Part shown: positions 1 through 7,065 of the stretch, piece after piece
How positions within the stretch are numbered: position 1 is the first letter of the stretch
Layout: the number at the start of each line of letters is the position of its first letter
Origin: Paracoccus sp. (in: a-proteobacteria)
GTDB taxonomy: Bacteria > Pseudomonadota > Alphaproteobacteria > Rhodobacterales > Rhodobacteraceae
Direction: 5' to 3'
DNA: 7,080 nt
Assembly (NCBI GenBank): GCA_018056045.1
Contig: JAGPGI010000143.1
Span: 1 to 7,080, forward strand
Program-made: the position numbers and the translations under genes
Notes under the pieces: generated by a model
Database searches by the model: none
Told to the model about the DNA's origin: nothing
The model's input: only the letters and a program-made list of their open reading frames with translations

Positions 1-1087
1 CGGCCGAGACCGCCGTGACCTTGGTCTTGAGCAGGATCTTCTCGTATCGGGCCTCGATCCGCTTATGCAGGGGCTTGACGATGTCCTTGTCGGCGCCGGG
101 GATGATCTGGTCCATCAGTTCCACGACCGTTACGCTGGACCCCAGCGCGTCATAGACGCAGGCCATTTCCAGCCCGATGATGCCGCCGCCCAGAACCAGA
201 AGGCGCGCGGGCACGCCGTCCAGTTCCAGCGCGCCGGTGGAATCGATCACGCGGGGATCGTCATGGGGAATGAACGGCAGGGTCACGGGTTCGGACCCGG
301 CGGCGATGATGCACTGGTCGAAGCTGACCGTGGATGTCGCCCCGTCGTTGTCGACCGCGATCATGTTGGGTCCGGCAAAGGTCCCAAAGCCGGTCACGAC
401 CTGAACCTTGCGTCCCTTGGCCAGACCGCCGAGACCGCCCGTCAACTGTTTGACGACCGAGTCCTTCCAGCCGCGCAGCGCGTCGAGATCCACCTCGGGT
501 GGCGAGAAGCGCAGGCCATGATGGCCCATCTCCTCGGCTTCCGAGATGACCTTGGCGGCGTGCAGCAGAGCCTTGGACGGAATGCAGCCGACGTTCAGGC
601 AGACCCCACCCAGCGTCGGATAGCGTTCGATGAGCACGACCTTCTTGCCCAGGTCGGCGGCGCGGAACGCCGCCGTATAGCCGCCCGGACCCGAACCGAG
701 CACGACCAGCTCGGCATGGATGTCGCCGCGCGCAGACGCGGGCAGCGCTGCCGGGACGGGCTGAGCCGCGGGCTGAGCTGCGGCCGGGCTGCTGTCACGA
801 CCGCCGCTGATGTCCCTGCGCGGCTCCTCCTTGCCCTTGGCGGGTTCGGCGGCGGCGCCGGCGGCGTCCAGCGTCAGGATCACCGATCCTTCGGAGACCC
901 GATCGCCTTCCTTGACCGAGATCGCGGTGATCCGGCCTGCGACGGGGCTGGGCACCTCCATCGTGGCCTTGTCGGATTCCAGTTCGATAAGCGGCTGCTC
1001 CTCGGCAACCTCGTCGCCGACGGCGACCAGAAGGGTGATGACCGGCACATCCTTGAAATCGCCGATGTCGGGAACCTTGATGTCCAT
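1..1087 (-). CDS. lpd: Dihydrolipoyl dehydrogenase (E3) with N-terminal lipoyl domain, 3' end cut by window edge
   Basis: E3 of the pyruvate dehydrogenase complex: an FAD flavoprotein that reoxidises the dihydrolipoyl group of E2 and passes the electrons to NAD+. The frame is open from the ATG at 1087 to the window edge, giving 362 codons; the family members I know with this layout are near 590 residues, so the interface domain is probably missing only because of the window. Residues 1-75 are a lipoyl domain with the modifiable Lys40 in ESDKATME. Residues 78-120 are an Ala/Pro-rich linker. The FAD fold starts at about 127 (GSGPGGY, 131-137), the redox disulfide is Cys163/Cys168 in GGVCLNVGCIPSK, and the NAD-binding GGGIIGLE lies at 300-307. 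The gene starts 14 nt after aceF behind a strong AGGAGGG. A lipoyl domain on E3 is known from Ralstonia eutropha PdhL and Neisseria P64k. The match to this subfamily is clear; the stop is unseen. Confidence 0.95.
   Translation of the reverse strand, partial: MDIKVPDIGDFKDVPVITLLVAVGDEVAEEQPLIELESDKATMEVPSPVAGRITAISVKEGDRVSEGSVILTLDAAGAAAEPAKGKEEPRRDISGGRDSSPAAAQPAAQPVPAALPASARGDIHAELVVLGSGPGGYTAAFRAADLGKKVVLIERYPTLGGVCLNVGCIPSKALLHAAKVISEAEEMGHHGLRFSPPEVDLDALRGWKDSVVKQLTGGLGGLAKGRKVQVVTGFGTFAGPNMIAVDNDGATSTVSFDQCIIAAGSEPVTLPFIPHDDPRVIDSTGALELDGVPARLLVLGGGIIGLEMACVYDALGSSVTVVELMDQIIPGADKDIVKPLHKRIEARYEKILLKTKVTAVSA
863..1087 (-). repeat. Lipoyl-domain copy in lpd (partner of 2144-2370)
   Basis: The 5' end of lpd is a diverged direct copy of the 5' end of aceF. 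By hand alignment of 74 codons (lpd residues 2-75 against aceF 4-77), 60 residues are identical and about 184 of 222 bases match, without gaps. The longest identical run is 29 bases (1047-1075 against 2324-2352). Similarity fades in the Ala/Pro linker. Confidence 0.85.
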
Positions 1088-1101
1088 GTTTCGGCCCTCC
1101 T

Positions 1102-2370
1102 TCACAGCATGATCCGGCGCACGTCGCCGAGCAGGTGTTTCAGCGTCGCGGCAAAGCGCGCGGCCAACGCCCCGTCGATGGCGCGGTGGTCATAGCTGAG
1201 CGACATCGGCAGCATGTTGCGCGGCACGAATTGCTGGCCGTCCCAGACCGGCGCCATCCGCGAGCGCGTCAGGCCCAGGATCGCCACCTCGGGCGCGTTC
1301 ACGATGGGAGTGAAGGCGGTGCCACCGATGCCCCCTAGCGACGAGATGGTGAAGGTCGCGCCCTGCATGTCCTGGGACTTCAGCTCTCCCGCGCGGGCCT
1401 TGGCACTGAGATCGCCCAGTTCCTTCGAGATTTCGACAATCCCCTTGCGGTCGGCTTCCTTGATGACCGGAACCACCAGCCCGTTCGGCGTGTCCGCGGC
1501 AAAGCCGATGTTGTAATAGGACTTGCGGATCAGCTTGTCGCCGTCGGGATGGATCGACGAGTTGAACTCCCAGTGCTTGCGCAGCGCGGACACGCTGGCC
1601 TTGATGACAAGCGCCAGCAGCGTGACGCGATAGCCGTCCTTCTTGGCCTCGTCGTCCAGTTCCTTGCGGAACTGGTCGATCTCGGTGATGTCGGCTTCCT
1701 CTTGATGGGTGACATGGGGGACGTTCAGCCAGGACCGGTGCAGCGCCGGGCCGGACAGCTTCTTGATGCGGGGCATTTCCACGTTTTCGACCGGACCGAA
1801 CTTCGAGAAGTCCACAACCGGAATCGGCGGGATGCCCATGCCGCCGCTCAGCGCCGCGCCGCCCGATGCGGCAGCGACCGGGACTGCGCTGGCCTTCAGC
1901 GCCGCCGTCACGTCGTCGCGCAGAATGCGCCCCTTGCGGCCCGAGCCATTGATCTTGGCCAGATCAATCCCCAACTGCCGCGCAAAGGCGCGGATCGACG
2001 GCGAAGCATGGGCCTTGTTGAACCCCGAATCTGTGACGGCGGGAGCTGCGGGGGCTGCCGCCGCCGGAACCGATGCGGCAGGCGCGGCGGCGGGCGCCGA
2101 TGTAGGCGCCGATGCGGCGGCAGCGGCGTCGCTGCCCTCGGCCTCGACCGTCAGGATCACCGATCCCTCGGAGACCCGGTCGCCTTCCTTCACCACGATA
2201 GAGGCGATGCGGCCTGCGACGGGGCTTGGCACCTCCATTGTGGCCTTGTCGGATTCAAGCTCGATCAACGGGTCCTCGGCGGCGATGGTGTCGCCCACCT
2301 TCACCAGAACGGTGATGACCGGGACATCCTTGAAATCGCCGATGTCGGGAACGTTCACTTCAACAGGCAT
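1102..2370 (-). CDS. aceF: Pyruvate dehydrogenase E2, dihydrolipoyllysine acetyltransferase
   Basis: E2 core of the pyruvate dehydrogenase complex. Its swinging lipoyl arm takes the acetyl group from E1 and the catalytic domain transfers it to CoA. The 422-residue protein has a single lipoyl domain (about 1-77, Lys42 in ESDKATME), an Ala/Pro linker (about 79-116), a peripheral-subunit-binding domain (about 121-158, SPSIRAFARQLGID then GSGRKGRILRDDV), a second short linker, and the acetyltransferase domain (about 190-422). The catalytic motif DHRAIDG places the active His at 395 and Asp at 399. E. coli AceF carries three lipoyl domains, so this is a shorter one-domain form. The catalytic domain reads like the E. 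coli type (GPALHRSWLNVPHVTH), which fits the homodimeric E1 next door. The start is set by AAGGAGG at 2380-2386, 9 nt upstream. It lies 24 nt after aceE and 14 nt before lpd. An E2 of another 2-oxo acid complex is unlikely given this neighbour. Confidence 0.97.
   Translation of the reverse strand: MPVEVNVPDIGDFKDVPVITVLVKVGDTIAAEDPLIELESDKATMEVPSPVAGRIASIVVKEGDRVSEGSVILTVEAEGSDAAAAASAPTSAPAAAPAASVPAAAAPAAPAVTDSGFNKAHASPSIRAFARQLGIDLAKINGSGRKGRILRDDVTAALKASAVPVAAASGGAALSGGMGIPPIPVVDFSKFGPVENVEMPRIKKLSGPALHRSWLNVPHVTHQEEADITEIDQFRKELDDEAKKDGYRVTLLALVIKASVSALRKHWEFNSSIHPDGDKLIRKSYYNIGFAADTPNGLVVPVIKEADRKGIVEISKELGDLSAKARAGELKSQDMQGATFTISSLGGIGGTAFTPIVNAPEVAILGLTRSRMAPVWDGQQFVPRNMLPMSLSYDHRAIDGALAARFAATLKHLLGDVRRIML
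2093..2116 (-). repeat. Two-copy 12-bp tandem repeat in the aceF linker
   Basis: GGCGCCGATG followed by TA and then by CG, in two adjacent 12-bp units on the plus strand. It encodes part of the Ala/Pro/Ser hinge between the lipoyl and subunit-binding domains. Such linkers tolerate length change, and the repeat is a likely place for slippage. It is in frame and does no harm. Confidence 0.6.
2144..2370 (-). repeat. Lipoyl-domain copy in aceF (partner of 863-1087)
   Basis: Matching copy of the lipoyl-domain module, in the same orientation and about 1.28 kb upstream in transcription order from the lpd copy. Of the 60 identical residues, about 48 also use the same codon. This points to a fairly recent duplication or to gene conversion between the copies, though strong codon bias adds to the match. 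Confidence 0.85.
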
Positions 2371-2394
2371 GATGTGTCTCCTCCTTCTTCCCGC

Positions 2395-5049
2395 TCAGAC
2401 CAGCCGGGGGTTCGGCTTGGCGCCGTCGATGTCATACTTGGCAAGGGCAGCCTTCAGCGTCGCCTCGTCGACCGCACCGTCACGGAACAGATCCACCATG
2501 GCTGCGGCGGCGATGTGGTTGGCATCGACCTCGAAGAACCTCCGCAGGTTCACCCGGCTGTCGGAGCGACCGAACCCGTCGGTCCCCAGCACCGTGTAGC
2601 GGCCCGGCACGAAGGCCCGGATCTGCTCGGCATAGTTCTTCATGTAGTCGGTGGCGGCGATCACCGGTCCCTTGGCCTTGGACAGCGCCTGCGTGACATA
2701 GGGCACGCGCGGCGCCTCAAGCGGGTTGAGCCGGTTCCACCGCGCCGCGTCCTGGCCGTCGCGGGCCAGTTCGTTCAGGCTTGTCGCCGACCAGATGTCG
2801 GCGGTAATGCCGTAATCGGCCTCAAGCATCTCGGCGGCCTTGATCGCCTGGATCAGGATCGTGCCCGATCCCAGCAGATTGACGTGCTTCCTGCCCGGCT
2901 TCTTGACCTCTTTCAGGCGATAGAGGCCGCGGATGATGCCCGCCTCACAGCCTGCCGGCATGTCGGGATGGGCATAGTTTTCGTTCATCAGGGTGATGTA
3001 AAAATACACGTCCTCCTGATCCTGATACATCCGCGTCATGCCGTGCTGCACGATCACCGCCACTTCGTGCTGAAAGGTCGGGTCGTAGCTGATGCAATTC
3101 GGGACGGTGCCCGCGATGATATGGCTGTGGCCGTCCTCGTGCTGCAAACCCTCGCCGTTCAGCGTTGTGCGCCCGGCGGTGCCGCCCAACATGAAGCCAC
3201 GCGCCCGGCTGTCGCCCGCAGCCCAGGCCAGATCGCCCACCCGCTGAAAACCGAACATCGAATAGTAGATGAAGAACGGGATCATCGGCACGCCGTGATT
3301 GGAATAGGACGTCGCCGCCGCGATCCAGTCGGCCATGGCACCGGCCTCGTTGATGCCTTCCTGCAAGACCTGCCCATCCGCTGCTTCGCGGTAATAGGAC
3401 ATCTGCTCTCGATCTTCGGGCGTATAGTGCTGGCCGGCGGGATTGTAGATCCCTATGGATCGGAACAGCCCCTCCATGCCGAAGGTGCGGCTTTCGTCCG
3501 GCACAATCGGCACGATATGCTTGCCCAGCTCCTTGTCGCGCAGAAGTGTGGTCAGGATGCGCACAAAGGCCATCGTGGTCGAAATCTCGCGCTCGCCCGT
3601 GTTCTGAAGCTGCGCCTTGAACGCCTCGAGCGGCGGGATTGCCAGCTTGGGCGAGGTGCTGACACGCTGCGGGAATGCGCCACCCAGGGCCTTGCGCCGG
3701 TCCGCCAGATAGGCCTTCTGGGCGTTGTTCAACGCGACGAAGGGGGCCTTCGGCAAATCCTCGTCGGACACGGGGATCTTGAAGCGGTCTCGGAACGCGC
3801 GCAGTTGCTCCTCTGCCAGCTTTTTCTGCTGGTGGGTGGTGTTCTGCCCTTCGCCCGCGGATCCCATGCCATAGCCCTTGACCGTCTTGATCAGCAGGCA
3901 GGTCGGCTGGTCCCTGGTGTCGGTCGCCTTGCGGAACGCGGTATAGACCTTCTCGGGATCGTGGCCGCCCCGGCTCAGCGACCAGATCTGATCGTCGGAC
4001 CAGTCCTCGACCAGGGCCGCAGTTTCGGGATACTTGCCGAAGAAATGCTTGCGGATAAACGCGCCGTCCTTGGACTTGAAGGTCTGATAGTCGCCGTCCA
4101 CCGTTTCATCCATCAACTGGCGCAGCCGGCCGCTGGTGTCGTTTTCCAGCAGATCGTCCCAGCCCTTGCCCCAGAGCAGCTTGACGACATTCCAGCCCGC
4201 GCCTCGGAAATTGCCTTCCAGCTCCTGCACGATCTTGCCGTTGCCGCGCACCGGGCCGTCCAGGCGTTGCAGGTTGCAGTTGATGACGAAGATCAGGTTG
4301 TCGAGACCCTCGCGCGCGGCCAGGTCGATGGCACCGCGGCTTTCCGGCTCGTCCATCTCTCCGTCGCCCAGGAAACACCAGACCTTGCGGTCGGCCATAT
4401 CGATCAGCCCGCGATTGTGCATGTATTTCATGAACCGCGCCTGATAGATCGCCATCAGCGGGCCAAGTCCCATGCTGACGGTCGGGAACTGCCAATAGTC
4501 CGGCATCAGCCAGGGATGGGGATAGGACGACAGCCCCTCGCCCCCGACCTCGGACCGGAAGTTCAGCATCTGCTCTTCGGTGATGCGGCCTTCCATGAAG
4601 GACCGGGCATAGATGCCGGGCACCACATGGCCCTGGAAGAATACCAGATCGCCGCCGTGAATCGCCGACCGCGCGCGCCAGAAGTGGTTCAGCCCGACAT
4701 CATACATCACCGCCGAGGAGGCGAAGGATGCGATATGCCCGCCGTATTCGCTGGATTCCTTGTTGCGGCGCACGACCGTCGCCATGGCGTTCCAGCGGTT
4801 GATGGTGCGGATGCGCCATTCCATGTCCAGATCGCCCGGAAACTCATACTGATCGTCCACGGGGATCGTGTTCTGGTAAGGGGTCGTTGCAGAGAACGGC
4901 AGCGTTGCCCCGGCGGCGCGGGCCTGTGCGACGGCTCTATCGAGCAGGAAATGAGCCCTGTTGGGGCCATCGCGTTCAATCACGTCGGCAATGGCGTCCT
5001 GCCATTCGCGGGATTCGATCGGGTCGATATCGGGACCGAGGTCTCTCAT
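2395..5049 (-). CDS. aceE: Pyruvate dehydrogenase E1 component, homodimeric type
   Basis: Thiamine diphosphate (ThDP)-dependent E1: decarboxylates pyruvate and reductively acetylates the lipoyl group of E2. The chain is 884 residues from the ATG at 5049, close to E. coli AceE. Numbered from that ATG, the ThDP/Mg motif is GDGEMDEPES from 228 with the distal Asn in NCNLQRLDGP (257-266). His406 (NTTHQQKK) matches the position of E. coli His407, Glu568 (EGINEAG) that of Glu571, and His637/His641 lie in QHEDGHSH. The N-terminus, with DIDPIESREW, matches the start of E. coli AceE (DVDPIETRDW). An in-frame TTG at 5064 would add five residues, but it overlaps the phaB stop and lacks a good ribosome site; GAGGGA at 5057-5062 sits 7 nt before the ATG. 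The gene follows phaB by 11 nt and precedes aceF by 24 nt. No pdhR-like regulator lies in front of it. Alphaproteobacteria more often have split PdhA/PdhB subunits, so this type is notable. Confidence 0.98.
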   Translation of the reverse strand: MRDLGPDIDPIESREWQDAIADVIERDGPNRAHFLLDRAVAQARAAGATLPFSATTPYQNTIPVDDQYEFPGDLDMEWRIRTINRWNAMATVVRRNKESSEYGGHIASFASSAVMYDVGLNHFWRARSAIHGGDLVFFQGHVVPGIYARSFMEGRITEEQMLNFRSEVGGEGLSSYPHPWLMPDYWQFPTVSMGLGPLMAIYQARFMKYMHNRGLIDMADRKVWCFLGDGEMDEPESRGAIDLAAREGLDNLIFVINCNLQRLDGPVRGNGKIVQELEGNFRGAGWNVVKLLWGKGWDDLLENDTSGRLRQLMDETVDGDYQTFKSKDGAFIRKHFFGKYPETAALVEDWSDDQIWSLSRGGHDPEKVYTAFRKATDTRDQPTCLLIKTVKGYGMGSAGEGQNTTHQQKKLAEEQLRAFRDRFKIPVSDEDLPKAPFVALNNAQKAYLADRRKALGGAFPQRVSTSPKLAIPPLEAFKAQLQNTGEREISTTMAFVRILTTLLRDKELGKHIVPIVPDESRTFGMEGLFRSIGIYNPAGQHYTPEDREQMSYYREAADGQVLQEGINEAGAMADWIAAATSYSNHGVPMIPFFIYYSMFGFQRVGDLAWAAGDSRARGFMLGGTAGRTTLNGEGLQHEDGHSHIIAGTVPNCISYDPTFQHEVAVIVQHGMTRMYQDQEDVYFYITLMNENYAHPDMPAGCEAGIIRGLYRLKEVKKPGRKHVNLLGSGTILIQAIKAAEMLEADYGITADIWSATSLNELARDGQDAARWNRLNPLEAPRVPYVTQALSKAKGPVIAATDYMKNYAEQIRAFVPGRYTVLGTDGFGRSDSRVNLRRFFEVDANHIAAAAMVDLFRDGAVDEATLKAALAKYDIDGAKPNPRLV

Positions 5050-5056
5050 GGGTGTT

Positions 5057-5062
5057 TCCCTC
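5057..5062 (-). promoter_or_regulatory. Ribosome-binding site of aceE overlapping the phaB stop
   Basis: GAGGGA on the minus strand, 7 nt before the aceE ATG at 5049. Its first two bases are part of the phaB TGA stop (5061-5063). This supports the ATG over the upstream TTG at 5064 and allows ribosomes finishing phaB to reinitiate on aceE (inferred). Confidence 0.7.
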
Positions 5063-5786
5063 AAACGAAGAACTGGCCGCCATTGGCGGAGATGGTGGAG
5101 CCGGTGATGAAGCCGGCATCGCCCGAGGCCAGGAAGACCACGGCGCGGGCGATTTCCTCGGGCTCACCCAAGCGACCGACCGGGATCTGCGGGATGATCC
5201 GCTCGTTCAGCACCTTCTCGTCGATGGCACGCACCATCTCGGTGCCGATATAGCCCGGGCAGATGGCGTTCACGGTGATGCCGGCGCGGGCACCCTCTTG
5301 CGCCAGGGCCTTGGTGAAGCCCAGATCCCCGGCCTTCGCCGCCGAATAGTTGGCCTGACCCGCCTGGCCCTTCTGCCCGTTGATCGAGCTGATATTGACG
5401 ATGCGGCCGAACTTGCGGTCGCGCATGCCGGTCCAGACCGGATGGGTCATGTTGAACAGCCCGGTCAGGTTGGTATCCATGACCTCTTTCCACTGCTGCG
5501 GCGTCATCTTGTGGAACATGGCGTCGCGGGTGATGCCAGCATTGTTCACCAGCACCGCGATCGGCCCCAGTTCCTCCTCGACCTGCTTGATGCCGGCGGT
5601 GCAGGCATCGTAATCGGCGACCGACCACTTGTAGGTCTTGATGCCGGTCTCGTCGGTGAAGGCCTTGGCGGCCTCGTCATTGCCGGCATAGTTCGCGGCG
5701 ACGGTATAACCCGCTTCCTTCAACGCTTTCGAGATGGCGGCGCCAATGCCGCGCGATCCCCCAGTAACTAGTGCAACACTTGACAT
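5061..5786 (-). CDS. phaB: Acetoacetyl-CoA reductase (short-chain dehydrogenase)
   Basis: Reduces acetoacetyl-CoA to (R)-3-hydroxybutyryl-CoA, normally with NADPH, the second step of PHB synthesis. The 241-residue protein is a classical short-chain dehydrogenase: cofactor motif TGGSRGIG at 8-15, NNAG at 81-84, Asn106 (DTNLTG), Ser134, and Tyr147/Lys151 in the YSAAK signature. The stretch NISSINGQKGQAGQANYS is the PhaB-type active-site segment, which separates it from FabG. The C-terminus ending in FFV resembles Rhodobacterales PhaB. The start ATG at 5786 follows GAGGAGGG (5791-5798) with 5 nt between the SD and the ATG. It lies 41 nt after phaA, the usual partner. Its stop codon overlaps the ribosome site of aceE, so translation of the two may be coupled (inferred). 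Main alternative: FabG-like 3-oxoacyl reductase, disfavoured by the motif and by phaA next door. Confidence 0.96.
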   Translation of the reverse strand: MSSVALVTGGSRGIGAAISKALKEAGYTVAANYAGNDEAAKAFTDETGIKTYKWSVADYDACTAGIKQVEEELGPIAVLVNNAGITRDAMFHKMTPQQWKEVMDTNLTGLFNMTHPVWTGMRDRKFGRIVNISSINGQKGQAGQANYSAAKAGDLGFTKALAQEGARAGITVNAICPGYIGTEMVRAIDEKVLNERIIPQIPVGRLGEPEEIARAVVFLASGDAGFITGSTISANGGQFFV

Positions 5787-5827
5787 TGATCCCTCCTCTG
5801 ATGTTGTGTCGATTCTGGTCTGGAGCC

Positions 5828-7000
5828 TCAGCGCTCGAGGCAGAGGGCGACGCCCATGCCGCCGCCGATGCAGAGCGTGGCGATGCCCTTCTTGGCGTCG
5901 CGACGGCCCATCTCGAAGATCAGGCTGTTCAGGATGCGCGCGCCCGAGGCGCCGATCGGGTGGCCGATGGCAATGGCGCCGCCGTTCACGTTCACGATTT
6001 CGGGGTCCCAGCCCATCTCCTTGTTCACCGCCAGGGCCTGGGCGGCAAAGGCTTCGTTCGCCTCGATCAGGTCCAGATCGCCGACCTTCCAGCCGGCTTT
6101 TTCCAGCGCCTTGCGGCTGGCATAGACCGGACCTACGCCCATGATGGCCGGGTCAAGGCCGGCGGTGGCATAGGAGGCGATGCGGGCCAGCGGGGTCAGG
6201 CCACGGCGCGCGGCTTCCTCCTCGGACATGACCATGACGGCGGCGGCACCGTCATTCAGGCCCGAGGCATTGCCGGCGGTCACGGTGCCGTCGCGGGTGA
6301 AGGCGGGGCGCAGCTTCTGCATCGCCTCCAGCGTGGCGCCGTGACGGATATATTCGTCCTTGTCGACGACCGTGTCGCCCTTGCGGGTCTTCACGGTATA
6401 GCCGACGATCTCGTCATCGAACTTGCCGGCACTCTGTGCGGCCTCGGCCTTGTTCTGGCTGGAGACGGCGAATTCGTCCTGCGCATCGCGGGTGATCTGG
6501 AATTTCTCGGCCACGTTCTCGGCCGTCTGGCCCATGTGGTAATTGTTGAACGCGTCCCACAGCCCGTCGCGGATCATGGTGTCGATGGCCTGCATGTCGC
6601 CCATCTTCTGACCGGCGCGCAGGTAGGAGGCGTGCGGCGACAGCGACATGCTTTCCTGACCGCCGGCAATGACGATCGCGGCATCGCCAAGGCTGACCTG
6701 CTGGGCCGCCAGTGCCACAGCGCGCAGACCCGACCCGCAGACCTGGTTGAGACCCCAGGCCGCCGATTCCTTCGGCAGACCGGCATTGATATGGGCCTGA
6801 CGCGCGGGGTTCTGGCCCTGCGCCGCGGTCAGCACCTGGCCGAGGATGGTTTCGCTGACCTCGGCCGGGTCGATACCGGCGCGGCGGACGACTTCAGTCA
6901 GGACCGCGGCGCCGAGATCATGGGCCGGCGTGTTGGCGAATGACCCCATGAAACTGCCGACGGGAGTGCGTGCGGCGGCAACGATTACGGCTTTGGTCAT
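5828..7000 (-). CDS. phaA: Acetyl-CoA acetyltransferase (biosynthetic beta-ketothiolase)
   Basis: Condenses two acetyl-CoA to acetoacetyl-CoA, the first committed step towards PHB; the reaction is reversible, so it can also serve ketone-body or fatty-acid turnover. The 390-residue product has the normal thiolase II length. Visible landmarks: the start [17 protein letters not shown], the nucleophile Cys88 in [10 protein letters not shown], Asn315 in ANEAF, His347 in [10 protein letters not shown] and the acid/base Cys377 in CIGGGMG. The ATG at 7000 is chosen because thiolases start just before the VIVAAARTP strand and AAGGA lies 8 nt upstream (7009-7013). An in-frame ATG at 7060 would add 20 polar residues not expected in the family. 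phaB follows after 41 nt, which supports the PHB role over a catabolic thiolase. It is the first gene of the run seen here; no upstream gene is visible in the remaining 80 bases. Confidence 0.96.
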   Translation of the reverse strand: MTKAVIVAAARTPVGSFMGSFANTPAHDLGAAVLTEVVRRAGIDPAEVSETILGQVLTAAQGQNPARQAHINAGLPKESAAWGLNQVCGSGLRAVALAAQQVSLGDAAIVIAGGQESMSLSPHASYLRAGQKMGDMQAIDTMIRDGLWDAFNNYHMGQTAENVAEKFQITRDAQDEFAVSSQNKAEAAQSAGKFDDEIVGYTVKTRKGDTVVDKDEYIRHGATLEAMQKLRPAFTRDGTVTAGNASGLNDGAAAVMVMSEEEAARRGLTPLARIASYATAGLDPAIMGVGPVYASRKALEKAGWKVGDLDLIEANEAFAAQALAVNKEMGWDPEIVNVNGGAIAIGHPIGASGARILNSLIFEMGRRDAKKGIATLCIGGGMGVALCLER

Positions 7001-7008
7001 AGCATCGA

Positions 7009-7018
7009 TCCTTTTCCT
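7009..7018 (-). promoter_or_regulatory. Two ribosome-binding cores in front of phaA
   Basis: Read on the minus strand, AGGA (7018-7015) and AAGGA (7013-7009) lie in tandem. The second is 8 nt from the phaA ATG at 7000 and decides that start. The first is 9 nt from another ATG at 7005, which opens a two-codon frame ATG CTA TGA whose stop overlaps the phaA start codon. Confidence 0.55.
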
Positions 7019-7054
7019 AAGGTCGTTTGAAAGGCGCTCAGTTTGCTGTGGAAG

Positions 7055-7065
7055 TGCCATCGGCA
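7055..7065. promoter_or_regulatory. Short inverted repeat, possible operator upstream of phaA
   Basis: TGCC and GGCA arms separated by three bases, centred 60 bases upstream of the phaA start codon. On the minus strand it reads CTGC, five bases, GCAC. The PhaR repressor of Rhodobacter-type PHB genes is reported to bind CTGC/GCAG-like half sites with a short spacer, so this could be a degenerate version. The arms are only 4 bp and the spacer does not match exactly; a chance occurrence is quite possible. Confidence 0.22.

Noticed and set aside
751..785. Short repeats in the lpd Ala/Pro linker region as a mobile-element trace
   Set aside because: They encode repeated Gln-Pro-Ala units of a flexible linker in frame; no target duplication or inverted ends are present.
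65..1195. Plus-strand open frame of 376 codons opposite lpd
   Set aside because: It is the codon-aligned antisense shadow of lpd, whose minus-strand translation carries lipoyl, FAD, disulfide and NAD motifs.
5050..5064. TTG start for aceE adding five residues
   Set aside because: The ATG at 5049 has GAGGGA 7 nt upstream and gives an N-terminus that lines up with E. coli AceE.
1549..5253. Plus-strand open frame of 1234 codons across aceF and aceE
   Set aside because: It is codon-aligned antisense to aceE and aceF, which are in the same frame because their 24-nt gap is a multiple of three. It stays open because these genes avoid TTA, CTA and TCA codons. The translation shows no family motif, while the minus strand has complete catalytic signatures.
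5787..5827. Terminator or attenuator between phaA and phaB
   Set aside because: The 41 nt hold a strong ribosome site but no stable stem followed by a T run.
5771..6943. Plus-strand open frame of 390 codons opposite phaA
   Set aside because: Antisense shadow of the thiolase gene; low-complexity composition and no recognisable domain.
7001..7060. Upstream start for phaA giving 20 extra residues
   Set aside because: The extension is not thiolase-like, and the ATG at 7000 has an AAGGA ribosome site at good spacing and matches the usual family N-terminus.
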